A stretch of 64,000 nt of DNA from positions 248,001 to 312,000 of the forward strand of contig NZ_JAPMLM010000058.1 of NCBI RefSeq assembly GCF_026410195.1, in the 5' to 3' direction. The stretch is from Xanthomarina sp. F2636L. Lineage in GTDB: Bacteria > Bacteroidota > Bacteroidia > Flavobacteriales > Flavobacteriaceae. Shown piece after piece: positions 24,699 to 33,508 of this stretch. Under the pieces are notes generated by a model that did not search any database, was not told the DNA's origin, and saw only the letters and a list, made by a program, of their open reading frames with translations. A program made the position numbers and the translations under genes. Every line of letters begins with the position of its first letter. The first letter of the stretch is position 1.

Positions 24699-25643
24699 AT
24701 GCTAAATAGAAGACATATTAGAATTAAGGTCATGCAAACTATTTATTCCTTCAAAGGAGGAGAAAGCGATAGTTTCGATAAAGAGCAAAAGTTTTTGCTA
24801 CACAGTTTAGATAATATTTACAACCTGTATTTATTATTGATTTCTTTACTTATTGAAGTTCAAAAAAAATCTGAAGATCATTTAGATAAATCCAGCAAAA
24901 AGCATCTTGCCACAAAAGAGGAAAAAGATCCCAATAAAAAGCTAGTAAATAACGAAGTGCTTTTAATGTTAAAAAATAATGTACTTCTTCAAGACGAACT
25001 AGAACAAAGAGGAACTGTTAATTGGGATTTAGATTCTGAATATGTAGATATTATTTTTCGTGAAATTTTAGCAAGCGATTTGTATGCTCAATACATGCAA
25101 ACAAAAACCACCAGTTTTAAAGAAGACAAAGAATTTGTTGTTGATGTCTTTACAGAAATAATAGCTCCTAACAATAAACTTTACGATTATATAGAAGATA
25201 AAAATTTAACTTGGCTAGACGATTTACCTGTTGTAAATACAGCCATCTTAAAGCTTTTACGTAAAGTAAAACAAGACTCTTTATCTACCTATTTCTTACC
25301 AAAACTATATAAAGATATTGAGGATAAATCATATGCTATAGAACTGTTTAAGAAAACACTTTTAAACCAATCTAAGTTTTCCGATATTATAAATGATAAA
25401 ACCCAAAATTGGGACTCTGAAAGAATTGCAAGCTTAGATAATGTTTTGTTAAAATTGGCTATTTGCGAAATACAAAAATTTCCATCAATACCAGTTAAAG
25501 TAACCATAAATGAGTATCTAGAAATAGCTAAGGAGTACTCCACACCTAAGAGCAGCATTTTTATTAATGGTATTTTAGACAAGCTTATTAAAGAATACCA
25601 AGAAAACGATACTTTAAATAAAACCGGAAGAGGTTTGATGTAG
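24699..25643 (+). CDS. nusB: Transcription antitermination factor NusB, long form
   Basis: Protein of 314 residues. It starts with the classic NusB helix RRHIRIKVMQTIYSF and ends with the conserved NusB core (NVLLKLAICEIQKFPSIPVKVTINEYLEIAKEYSTPKSSIFINGILDKL). It is about twice the length of E. coli NusB because a helical, charged insert separates the two parts, a form common in Bacteroidota. NusB with S10 binds boxA RNA for rRNA antitermination. The DUF1573 lipoprotein and yajC genes follow at short spacing. Confidence 0.93.
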   Translation: MLNRRHIRIKVMQTIYSFKGGESDSFDKEQKFLLHSLDNIYNLYLLLISLLIEVQKKSEDHLDKSSKKHLATKEEKDPNKKLVNNEVLLMLKNNVLLQDELEQRGTVNWDLDSEYVDIIFREILASDLYAQYMQTKTTSFKEDKEFVVDVFTEIIAPNNKLYDYIEDKNLTWLDDLPVVNTAILKLLRKVKQDSLSTYFLPKLYKDIEDKSYAIELFKKTLLNQSKFSDIINDKTQNWDSERIASLDNVLLKLAICEIQKFPSIPVKVTINEYLEIAKEYSTPKSSIFINGILDKLIKEYQENDTLNKTGRGLM

Positions 25644-25692
25644 TTAGAAATTATTATTACTTTTACGAATTAAATTAAAAAAAATTTTAAAA

Positions 25693-26253
25693 ATGAAAAA
25701 AGCACTTTTAGGGCTATCAGCTCTATGTTTAATAGCATTTTCATCTTGTAAAGAAGATGCTTCAAAAAAAATTAATGAAGAGAATGTTGCTGTAGCAGCA
25801 GAAAGAGATGCTAATTCTTCAAAATTTCCTGTAATTACATTTGATAAAACAGAACACGATTTTGGCGAAATGGAAGCTAAAGCAAATGTGGAAACAGTTT
25901 TTAATTACACAAACACAGGAGAATCTCCTTTAGTAATTACAGATATTAAAAGTTCTTGTGGATGTACTGTCCCTCAAGATTGGAGTAAAGAGCCTTTACA
26001 ACCTGGAGACTCTGGGCATTTTACTGTAAAATTTAATGGAACAGGAGCTAACAAAGTATCTAAAACAGTTACCATTACAGCTAATACGGAATCTGGAAAA
26101 GAAACAGTTAAAATCTCTGCTTTTGTTAAGCCAGATCCTAATGCACCAGTAAAACCTGCTCAAGCTCAAGCGCCAATAGGAGGAGCAATGGGAGCTCCAG
26201 CAGCAGTAAAATCTAGTACGCAACCAGGTCATGAAGGTCATAACCACGATTAG
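25693..26253 (+). CDS. DUF1573 lipoprotein
   Basis: Protein of 186 residues with lipobox AFSSC (Cys19). An Ig-like DUF1573 domain covers about residues 45-145 (FDKTEHDFGEMEAKANVETVFNYTNTG, SSCGCTVPQDW, PGDSGHFTVKFNG). It ends in a low-complexity Ala/Pro/Gly tail closing with HEGHNHD, which could bind metal. Function of the family is unknown. It lies between nusB and yajC, with yajC starting 5 bp after its stop, a conserved order in the family Flavobacteriaceae. Confidence 0.88.
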   Translation: MKKALLGLSALCLIAFSSCKEDASKKINEENVAVAAERDANSSKFPVITFDKTEHDFGEMEAKANVETVFNYTNTGESPLVITDIKSSCGCTVPQDWSKEPLQPGDSGHFTVKFNGTGANKVSKTVTITANTESGKETVKISAFVKPDPNAPVKPAQAQAPIGGAMGAPAAVKSSTQPGHEGHNHD

Positions 26254-26257
26254 GTAA

Positions 26258-26551
26258 ATGGGAGATATTAGCACTTTTTTGCCGTTTATTTTAATGTTTG
26301 TTGTTGTGTATTTCTTTATGATTGCACCACAAATGAAACGTCAAAAACAAGAAAAAAAATTCGCTGCCGAATTAAAACGTGGAGATAAAGTAATTACAAA
26401 AAGTGGAATGCATGGTAAAGTTGTAGAGCTAAACGACTCGGACGCTAGCTGTGTTATTGAAACATTAGCTGGAAAAATAAAATTCGATAGATCAGCCATT
26501 TCCATGGAAATGAGTAAAAAACTCAACTCTTCTGTAGAAACTAAAAAGTAA
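26258..26551 (+). CDS. yajC: Preprotein translocase accessory subunit YajC
   Basis: Protein of 97 residues with one N-terminal membrane helix (LPFILMFVVVYFFMIAPQMKRQK, the classic YajC start), then KRGDKVITKSGMHGKVVEL and a short charged tail. It associates with SecDF at the Sec translocon. It is the last gene before a terminator and is probably co-transcribed with the DUF1573 lipoprotein. Confidence 0.95.
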   Translation: MGDISTFLPFILMFVVVYFFMIAPQMKRQKQEKKFAAELKRGDKVITKSGMHGKVVELNDSDASCVIETLAGKIKFDRSAISMEMSKKLNSSVETKK

Positions 26552-26570
26552 TTTGAATTTAATTATTTTA

Positions 26571-26601
26571 AAAAAAAGTCACTTATATAGTGGCTTTTTT
26601 T
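26571..26601 (+). terminator. Terminator after yajC
   Basis: AAAAAGTCACT-TATAT-AGTGGCTTTTT forms a stem with one G-T pair and a seven-T run. Confidence 0.85.
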
Positions 26602-26668
26602 GTTTTATTTAAAATATTAATTCCGATATTGTTTAGTTATATAAATAATTTTACAGAATCACATCTTT

Positions 26669-26701
26669 TATATTCTAAACCCTTTCTATCTTTAGAATAT
26701 A
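26669..26701. repeat. 11-bp perfect inverted repeat upstream of an outer membrane gene
   Basis: TATATTCTAAA and TTTAGAATATA are exact complements separated by 11 nt. It lies about 50 bp before the ATG at 26753, in the leader or operator position, and has no T-run. The arms share the TCTAAA core seen in the operators at 28480 and 37138. Confidence 0.7.
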
Positions 26702-26752
26702 AGTGCTTATTTATTTTTAAAATTATTATAGCATAAACACCCCATAAGAACA

Positions 26753-27790
26753 ATGAGTTTAAAAAAAATAATTACTATTTGTCTTCTTAGCATTGCTATT
26801 GTTAATATTACCAATGCTCAGGAACCAACGTTAAAAGTTAGTCCAAAGTTCGAGGCCTATAGAGATAGCTTAAAACAAGTTGAATATAAGCATGTATTCC
26901 CAATTTTTGGGCAAGGAGCTTATAAGAAAGGTTTTGATATTCCTTATCCATTAGGAGTTATGGGAAACTTTATGTGGATGGAACAAGGAATCTCTGTAAC
27001 TAACTTACAATTGGGTTTACAAAATGAATTTAATGATATAGGATTAACACCAATAGATTTTATAAAATTTGGTGATAATAAAAACACTTCTTATACAGTA
27101 AACGTAAGACCAGATATATGGGTTTTTCCATTTCTTAATGTGTATGGTATTTTAGGGTATGCAAATACTAAAACTGAAATTAACTTAGTTTACCCAATAA
27201 CCTTACAGTCGGTTGTAGAACAAAATGTATCAACTTATGGGATTGGAATTATGGCAGCTGGAACAGTTGGGCCTGTATTTTTTTCAGTAGATGCTAATTT
27301 CTCATGGAATAAACCTGAACTATTGGATAAAGCTGTCCCCGTTAGAGTTACAGGAATTAGAGTTGGACATAGTTTTGTTTTTAAAAACAGACCCGAGAGA
27401 AACATAGCTGCATGGGTAGGTGGATTTTTTATGGAAACAGGTGCTGATACTTCAGGACAATTAAAATTAAAAGATGCGTTGCCTGCTTCTGATGGAACTA
27501 AACGTGATCAAATTGTAAACGATTATTATAATTGGTATGATAATGAAGCAACCATTCCTCAAAAGATTGCTGCAGATAAAATTCTTACTCCTATAGTAGA
27601 TCGCTTAGCAGATGCTGATGGTGAAGCTATAATAAAATACGGTTTAGATAAGCAAGTACAACAAAAATGGAATGGGATTATTGGAGCGCAGTTTCAGTAT
27701 AATAAACATTGGATGTTACGTACAGAATTTGGTGTTTTAGGAAATAGAAAATCTATGTTGCTTTCCTTAAATTATCGCTTTTTACTTTAA
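26753..27790 (+). CDS. Outer membrane beta-barrel protein, unknown
   Basis: Protein of 345 residues with a signal peptide ending in ITNAQ. Alternating hydrophobic strands (WVFPFLNVYGILGYANTKTEI, VGPVFFSVDANFSWNK) and a terminal strand SLNYRFLL with hydrophobic residues at the end point to a beta-barrel. A charged insert near residues 240-290 could be an external loop. No family was recognised. It stands alone, with an inverted repeat upstream that may regulate it. Confidence 0.65.
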   Translation: MSLKKIITICLLSIAIVNITNAQEPTLKVSPKFEAYRDSLKQVEYKHVFPIFGQGAYKKGFDIPYPLGVMGNFMWMEQGISVTNLQLGLQNEFNDIGLTPIDFIKFGDNKNTSYTVNVRPDIWVFPFLNVYGILGYANTKTEINLVYPITLQSVVEQNVSTYGIGIMAAGTVGPVFFSVDANFSWNKPELLDKAVPVRVTGIRVGHSFVFKNRPERNIAAWVGGFFMETGADTSGQLKLKDALPASDGTKRDQIVNDYYNWYDNEATIPQKIAADKILTPIVDRLADADGEAIIKYGLDKQVQQKWNGIIGAQFQYNKHWMLRTEFGVLGNRKSMLLSLNYRFLL

Positions 27791-27799
27791 ATAAGACTG

Positions 27800-28405
27800 T
27801 TAACAATTCTTGTACTTGTCGTGTAAACCAAGTCCTTGTATAATCATAGGTTTAATTTTAACTAGTCGAGAATGTTTGGTTGTTTCCCGTTTAGCAGAAT
27901 CTACATAATGGCAGTATTCTCTTTGTTTTCCAGGGGCAAGTGTTTTAAAAGCAGCTAACAACTTAGGTTTAGATTTTAATTCTTGTTGTAATTCTTTTGG
28001 GATTATTACCGATTTTCCTCTCCTTTCAGGTTCTAATATTTTTCCGGATTTTTGGTTTTCTATAGCTTCATGTATATAATTTAAAACAATAGATTTATTA
28101 ATATCTCTAATATTTTCAAAACGCATTTGTCTTAATGCTTTGGTTGTTTCTTGTGCTTTTTCTAAGAGTTGTTTTTCATCTTTTAAAAACACACCATTAA
28201 AAAACCAAATGCCAAAATGATTCTTAAAAGCACCTAGCCCCAAAACATTTTTCCCATCTAAAGTATAAACGGGAGAACTCCATTTAAAGGTTTCTTCTAA
28301 TTCGGTTGAATTTATAAGCTGTCTTAGTAGTTCTAGAGCTTCCTTATAAAGAGGGTTAATTTCAATATACTCTTCAATAGAGCTAGCTTTTTTCATATTT
28401 AACAA
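27800..28405 (-). CDS. YdeI/OmpD-associated family protein with DUF1801 domain
   Basis: Protein of 201 residues. The N-terminal part, about residues 18-110 (LRQLINSTELEETFKWSSPVYTLDGKNVLGLGAFKNHFGIWFFNG), is the YdhG-like DUF1801 domain. The C-terminal part (FKTLAPGKQREYCHYVDSAKRETTKHSRLVK) matches the OmdA/YdeI tail. It is cytoplasmic and of unknown function; family members in other bacteria are linked to stress or antimicrobial-peptide response. It diverges from the TonB receptor at 28560. Confidence 0.85.
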   Translation of the reverse strand: MLNMKKASSIEEYIEINPLYKEALELLRQLINSTELEETFKWSSPVYTLDGKNVLGLGAFKNHFGIWFFNGVFLKDEKQLLEKAQETTKALRQMRFENIRDINKSIVLNYIHEAIENQKSGKILEPERRGKSVIIPKELQQELKSKPKLLAAFKTLAPGKQREYCHYVDSAKRETTKHSRLVKIKPMIIQGLGLHDKYKNC

Positions 28406-28479
28406 CAGTTTCTATAAAAGTACATATTTTTTTTCATTCTATATTGTAGAGTTTGAGTAGTTTACAAAACACTATTTAA

Positions 28480-28552
28480 ATTTAGTCTAAATAAAATTTG
28501 CAGATGTGTTTATGGGGATTATATTTGCACCCAATTTAAAATCAATCTAAAT
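28480..28552 (+). promoter_or_regulatory. Promoter and paired operators of the siderophore-type receptor gene
   Basis: The palindrome ATTTAGTCTAAAT (28480-28492) ends 4 bp before TTTG (28497-28500). After 19 bp comes TATATTTG (28520-28527), a full consensus promoter. A second copy, AATCTAAAT (28544-28552), lies downstream of the start site. The TTAG-CTAA core resembles sites of DtxR-type metal regulators. The same layout occurs before the porin gene at 37244. Confidence 0.65.
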
Positions 28553-28559
28553 TAAAATC

Positions 28560-30938
28560 ATGTATAAAATATCAAGTTTACTTCTTCTTATAGTAGTTCA
28601 AATTTCATTTTCCCAATCAAAAATTACGGGACATATTCAGAGTCATAACAGCGAAGACATATCCTATTCCAATGTAATACTTCTAGAGACAGATATTGGA
28701 ACTACAGCTAACGAGAGTGGTTATTTTGAATTAAATAACCTTAAAGCTGGCGTGTATGAAGTAAAAGTATCTTCTGTTGGTTATGTATCATCAACCAAAA
28801 CAGTGCAATTATTAGATAACGAAACTATAAACCTAAATTTTAAGTTAGAAAGCGATTCTTATTTAGACGAAGTTGAGCTTTTTGGGAACCGAAATAAACA
28901 TCCAGATAAAATTGAAGCCATTACTAGATTGCCTTTGGCACCTTATGAGCAAATTCAAAGTATTTCCATAGTATCAGAAAAAGTAATAACTCAACAGGGA
29001 AACCTAACTATTTCTGATGCCACAAAAAACGTTCCAGGTGTTTATACCTTTGCAACTTATGGAAATAAACGTGAGAGTATGTCCTCCCGTGGATTTAGAG
29101 GAATTCCTATATTAAAGAATGGTGTTCGGGTACATTCAGATTTTAGAGGTGTTGGTATTTTAACAGATATGCAAGGGGTGGATAACATCCAAGTTTTAAA
29201 AGGTTCTGCTTCCATTACCCAAGGCGTAGCAACCGATTTAGGTAGTCCAGGAGGAATTATAAATATAGTAACCAAAACACCTAAATATTATTTTGGAGGG
29301 AATGCCTATGTAAGAGCAGGAAGTTATGGGCAATTACGTACAGCTTTTGATGTGTTTGGACCTTTAACCAAAAAGCAAAATGTGGCATTTAGAATTAATG
29401 GTGCCATAGAACGAGCTGATAGTTATCGTTCTGGAATTTCTTCGAATAGATTTTATATCAATCCTTCTTTAGAATGGCAAGTAGATGATAAAACAACCTT
29501 AACACTTGAGATGGACTATTTTGACGATAGTAGAACACCAGATGTTGGTACTGTTAATCTTGCTGAAAATGATATTAATGCAATATATGACTTACCTTAT
29601 GATCAGTTTTTAGGTTTTAAAAATGATAAAGCGCTAACAAAAAACACAACCTACTCTTTAAGGTTTACACGAGAATTAACTGATAAATTGAATCTTTTGG
29701 GAGCTTTTTATAAATCGAATTTAGATTTAGACGATAAAGGAGCTAGTCTTGGAGGAGTAATAGAAGATGCATTAGATAATCCAATTTACAACCAACGTAA
29801 ACGTGGTTATGCTATTTCTGAAAGACAAGATGATAATAGTGTATTACAATTCGATTTAGTAGGAGAAGATATAAAAACAGGTCGTATATCGCATACGTTC
29901 CAAGTAGGTTTTGATTATAGAACATCGTCTTTCAATACTAAAAATCAAAGTATTTCAACTGTTGATACCATTAATGTATATACAAATAACACTAGAAATT
30001 TACCTGACGATTTAAGTTTTGGTGATGCTAGATTGTCTGGAGCAAGTACTAGTGCTATTGGTTTTGTTGCACAAGATGTTGTAACATTTAATAAATGGTT
30101 AAAAGCCTTTTTAGGAGTACGTTATAGTAAAACACAAACAGAAGCTGAAATTGAAACGGTTCAAAGTGATGCTTTTAATCCATTAGGAGGCATTATTGTA
30201 ACTCCAATAGAAAATATTAACGTATTTGCTTCATATACTAATAGCTCGTATCCAAGAACAGCAACACGTTTAGATGTTAATGGAAACGAATTAGGAAATG
30301 AGCGTTACGACCAATTTGAAGCAGGAATAAAAACTAATTGGCTGAATAGTCGTTTAAGGTTTAATTTTACTTTCTTTAAAATCAATAACAAAGACATTAA
30401 CTTACCTGTTTACGATGAAAACTGGGTTGCTACAGGATACTATCAAAAAGGAGGAAACGATGAAAGAAAAGGTATTGAAGTGGAACTTAGTGGAAGAATT
30501 CTAGAAAATCTAGAACTTATTACTGGATACTCATATATAGACGCACAATATAAAGAGCACACCTCTTATGTATATGGTTCTGCGCCTTTAAATACACCAA
30601 AACACACCTTTAATGCCTATGTTAATTATGGATTTAATAGTCTTTTAGACGGCTTGTCTGTTGGAGCTGGAGTTTATTTTACAGGTGAAAGACCTATAAA
30701 CGATTGGAGTTCTGGAGCTGTTACTCATGAAGGGATTGTGCCTAACCAGAAACCCTTTATTGTAGATGCTTACACACAAGTAAATATGCAAGCAGCATAT
30801 AAATTTAATGAGCATTGGGGTTTTAGAGTGTTGTTAAATAATGTGTTTAATGAGATTGGTTATAATACTTATAGAACAACGTATATAAACCAAACAGATC
30901 CAAGAAACTTCGCTGGAGTTTTATCTTATTCCTTTTAA
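28560..30938 (+). CDS. TonB-dependent siderophore-type receptor
   Basis: Protein of 792 residues. After the signal peptide (ending ISFSQS) comes a carboxypeptidase-like regulatory domain at about 20-100 (KITGHIQSHNSEDISYSNVILLE). A plug domain follows (RLPLAPYEQIQSISIVSEKVI, then SSRGFRGIPILKNGVR and GVATDLGSPGGIINIVTKTPK) and then the barrel, ending GVLSYSF. The plug pattern is that of FhuE/FpvA-type siderophore receptors. The upstream promoter carries metal-regulator-like operators, which supports iron uptake. No ABC importer lies beside it. Confidence 0.9.
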   Translation: MYKISSLLLLIVVQISFSQSKITGHIQSHNSEDISYSNVILLETDIGTTANESGYFELNNLKAGVYEVKVSSVGYVSSTKTVQLLDNETINLNFKLESDSYLDEVELFGNRNKHPDKIEAITRLPLAPYEQIQSISIVSEKVITQQGNLTISDATKNVPGVYTFATYGNKRESMSSRGFRGIPILKNGVRVHSDFRGVGILTDMQGVDNIQVLKGSASITQGVATDLGSPGGIINIVTKTPKYYFGGNAYVRAGSYGQLRTAFDVFGPLTKKQNVAFRINGAIERADSYRSGISSNRFYINPSLEWQVDDKTTLTLEMDYFDDSRTPDVGTVNLAENDINAIYDLPYDQFLGFKNDKALTKNTTYSLRFTRELTDKLNLLGAFYKSNLDLDDKGASLGGVIEDALDNPIYNQRKRGYAISERQDDNSVLQFDLVGEDIKTGRISHTFQVGFDYRTSSFNTKNQSISTVDTINVYTNNTRNLPDDLSFGDARLSGASTSAIGFVAQDVVTFNKWLKAFLGVRYSKTQTEAEIETVQSDAFNPLGGIIVTPIENINVFASYTNSSYPRTATRLDVNGNELGNERYDQFEAGIKTNWLNSRLRFNFTFFKINNKDINLPVYDENWVATGYYQKGGNDERKGIEVELSGRILENLELITGYSYIDAQYKEHTSYVYGSAPLNTPKHTFNAYVNYGFNSLLDGLSVGAGVYFTGERPINDWSSGAVTHEGIVPNQKPFIVDAYTQVNMQAAYKFNEHWGFRVLLNNVFNEIGYNTYRTTYINQTDPRNFAGVLSYSF

Positions 30939-30961
30939 ATACAAATATTTTGATTACTACA

Positions 30962-30996
30962 AAAAAGTGCAGCCTATATGGAGCTGCACTTTTTTG
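30962..30996 (+). terminator. Terminator after the TonB receptor gene
   Basis: AAGTGCAGC and GCTGCACTT form a 9-bp perfect stem followed by TTTT; flanking A and T runs also allow use from the minus strand. Confidence 0.9.
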
Positions 30997-31063
30997 TTGC
31001 TATTATTAGAACAATATAAAATTTCTAAAGAGTTATTATAATTATTTCAGATTAGGGGTTATA

Positions 31064-32305
31064 CTACGCTTTTTTTTGAGCGGTCAACTCAGCAATCTTA
31101 CAAATAACTTCAGTAGCTTTTATTATGCTTTCTACAGGAACATACTCATAACGTCCATGAAAGTTGTGTCCTCCAGCAAAAATATTAGGACAAGGTAAGC
31201 CCATATAACTTAATTGAGAGCCATCTGTTCCACCACGAATGGCTTTAATTAATGGTTTTATGCCTAACTGTTTCATGGCTTCTTCAGCAATATCAACAAT
31301 ATGCATCACAGGTTCTACCTTCTCTTTCATGTTATAATATTGATCTTTAATATCAATGGTTACAACTTCTCTTCCAAATTGCGAATTAATATCATTAGTT
31401 AATTTAACCATCACTTCTTTTCTAGCTTCAAAATGCTGTCTGTCGTGATCTCTAATAATATATTCTAAAACGGTTTCTTCCACTTCTCCTTCAATAGAAT
31501 ACAAATGAAAAAAGCCTTCGTAACCTTCTGTATGTTCTGGTGTTTCTAATCTTGGTAAAGAATTTATAAACTCGGTAGCGATGTACATGGAGTTAATCAA
31601 TTTTCCTTTGGCATAACCCGGATGAACAATTTTTCCTTTCACTTTTACAACGGCTCCTGCAGCATTGAAATTTTCGTATTCTAATTCTCCAACTTGACTT
31701 CCATCCATAGTATAGGCCCAATCTGCACCAAATTTTTCAACATCAAATTTATGTGCGCCACGACCAATTTCTTCATCTGGCGTAAAGCCAACACGAATTT
31801 TCCCATGTTTAATTTCTGGATGATTGATTAAATATTCCATAGCCGAAACTATTTCTGTAATTCCTGCTTTATCATCGGCACCCAAAAGAGTGGTTCCATC
31901 TGTAGTAATTAAAGTTTGCCCTTTGTATAAAAGTAAGTCTTCAAAGTAATCTGGAGACAATACAATGTCTTGTTCAGCATTTAAAACAATATCCTTCCCA
32001 TCATAATTTTCAATAATTTGAGGCTTGACATTCGCTCCTGTAAAATCTGGAGAGGTATCAAAATGAGATACAAAACCTATAGTTGGAACTTCATGATCTA
32101 CATTACTTGGTAAAGTGGCCATGATGTAAGCATTCTCATCTATTGAAACGTCTTGCATGCCAATGGCTTTTAGCTCATCAACCAACTTGTTGGCTAAATC
32201 CCATTGTTTTTCTGTACTTGGAGTAGTGTCACTCTTTGGGTCGGACTCTGTATCTATGGTTACGTAACTTACAAAACGGTCTATAATATGTTGTTTTTCT
32301 ATCAT
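31064..32305 (-). CDS. pepT: Peptidase T (tripeptidase)
   Basis: Cytoplasmic zinc aminopeptidase of 413 residues, M20B family. Metal and catalytic landmarks are [12 protein letters not shown] near residue 77, [12 protein letters not shown] near residue 142 with the bridging Asp, and the general base in [13 protein letters not shown] near residue 174. [18 protein letters not shown] and [11 protein letters not shown] come near the end. It removes N-terminal residues from tripeptides. Length and motif order match PepT. It is monocistronic and diverges from pyrD. Confidence 0.96.
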   Translation of the reverse strand: MIEKQHIIDRFVSYVTIDTESDPKSDTTPSTEKQWDLANKLVDELKAIGMQDVSIDENAYIMATLPSNVDHEVPTIGFVSHFDTSPDFTGANVKPQIIENYDGKDIVLNAEQDIVLSPDYFEDLLLYKGQTLITTDGTTLLGADDKAGITEIVSAMEYLINHPEIKHGKIRVGFTPDEEIGRGAHKFDVEKFGADWAYTMDGSQVGELEYENFNAAGAVVKVKGKIVHPGYAKGKLINSMYIATEFINSLPRLETPEHTEGYEGFFHLYSIEGEVEETVLEYIIRDHDRQHFEARKEVMVKLTNDINSQFGREVVTIDIKDQYYNMKEKVEPVMHIVDIAEEAMKQLGIKPLIKAIRGGTDGSQLSYMGLPCPNIFAGGHNFHGRYEYVPVESIIKATEVICKIAELTAQKKA

Positions 32306-32431
32306 CTTAATATATTTTAATTAAAGAAAAGCGATGTATTTTAAGGTTTTCAAAAATACCAATAATTTATAAAACTAATGTTAGCATTTTTAATCAAATG
32401 AATAGTATTTTTGCCTAACAACTCAACTATA

Positions 32432-33463
32432 ATGTATAAACGACTAATAAGACCCATTTTTTTTCTTTTCGATCCTGAGAAAATACATCACTTTACATTC
32501 TCATTAATAAAAATAACGTCGAAAATACCTGGAATTTCTGCCCTTTTTAGAAGCCTTTATGTTGTTGAAGATGCTAAATTAGAAAGACAGCTTTTTGGTT
32601 TAACGTTTAAAAATCCAGTAGGTTTGGCTGCTGGTTTTGATAAAAATGCTGTACTCTATAATGAATTAGCAAATTTTGGTTTTGGTTTTATTGAAATTGG
32701 AACCGTAACTCCAAAAGGACAAGAAGGTAACCCGAAAAAACGCTTGTTTAGATTGAAAGACGATCATGGTATTATTAACCGAATGGGATTTAATAATGAA
32801 GGTCTTGAAGCAGCTATTTTACAATTGAAGAAGAATAAAGGCAAGGTTATTATTGGTGGAAATATTGGTAAAAACACTCAAACTATACCAGAAGATTATA
32901 CCAAAGACTATCTGACTTGTTTTAACGCGCTACATCCGTATGTAGATTATTTTGTGCTAAATGTAAGTTGTCCAAATGTAGGAAGTCATGCTAAATTAAA
33001 CGATAAAGACTATTTACTGGAACTAATAGCAACGGTCCAAAAAGCGAACAAAACCTTTGAAAAGCAAAAACCTATTTTGCTAAAAATAGCACCAGATTTA
33101 AATAATATCCAATTGGATGAAATAGTGGAACTGATTGAAGAAACTCATTTAGATGGAGTTATTGCAAGTAATACATCGATAGATCGATCAGGGCTAAAGG
33201 CCTCTGATGAACGTTTAACCGAAATTGGAAATGGCGGTTTAAGTGGACAACCTATTAAAGACAAATCAACTCAAGTAATCCAATATCTGTCAAGTAAAAG
33301 CAAAAAGACTTTTCCAATTATAGGAGTAGGAGGAATCCATTCAGCAGCAGATGCAATAGGAAAATTAGATGCAGGTGCCGATTTAATCCAAATTTATACA
33401 GGGTTTATTTATGAAGGTCCAAAACTGATAAAGGATATTAATAAAGCTATTTTAAAAAGATAA
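32432..33463 (+). CDS. pyrD: Dihydroorotate dehydrogenase, quinone-type (class 2)
   Basis: Protein of 343 residues. The N-terminal helix pair ([20 protein letters not shown]) that docks class 2 enzymes to the membrane and quinone is present, followed by the FMN barrel ([39 protein letters not shown]). The start at 32432 is chosen because a TATTTTTG promoter box covers the region just upstream of it. The catalytic-base loop reads [10 protein letters not shown] with Cys180, where enterobacterial class 2 enzymes carry Ser. It makes orotate in pyrimidine synthesis. Confidence 0.95.
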   Translation: MYKRLIRPIFFLFDPEKIHHFTFSLIKITSKIPGISALFRSLYVVEDAKLERQLFGLTFKNPVGLAAGFDKNAVLYNELANFGFGFIEIGTVTPKGQEGNPKKRLFRLKDDHGIINRMGFNNEGLEAAILQLKKNKGKVIIGGNIGKNTQTIPEDYTKDYLTCFNALHPYVDYFVLNVSCPNVGSHAKLNDKDYLLELIATVQKANKTFEKQKPILLKIAPDLNNIQLDEIVELIEETHLDGVIASNTSIDRSGLKASDERLTEIGNGGLSGQPIKDKSTQVIQYLSSKSKKTFPIIGVGGIHSAADAIGKLDAGADLIQIYTGFIYEGPKLIKDINKAILKR

Positions 33464-33493
33464 AAAAAGCACTCCATTTTGAGTGCTTTTTTT
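33462..33493. terminator. Bidirectional terminator between pyrD and the M43 peptidase gene
   Basis: AAAAAAAGCACTC - CATTTT - GAGTGCTTTTTTT, a 13-bp stem with A and T runs on each side. Confidence 0.92.
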
Positions 33494-33508
33494 AAATTTA
33501 ATACGTAT

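Noticed and set aside
32411-32431. TTG start for pyrD upstream of 32432
   Set aside because: It overlaps a TATTTTTG promoter box and adds residues not found in class 2 enzymes.
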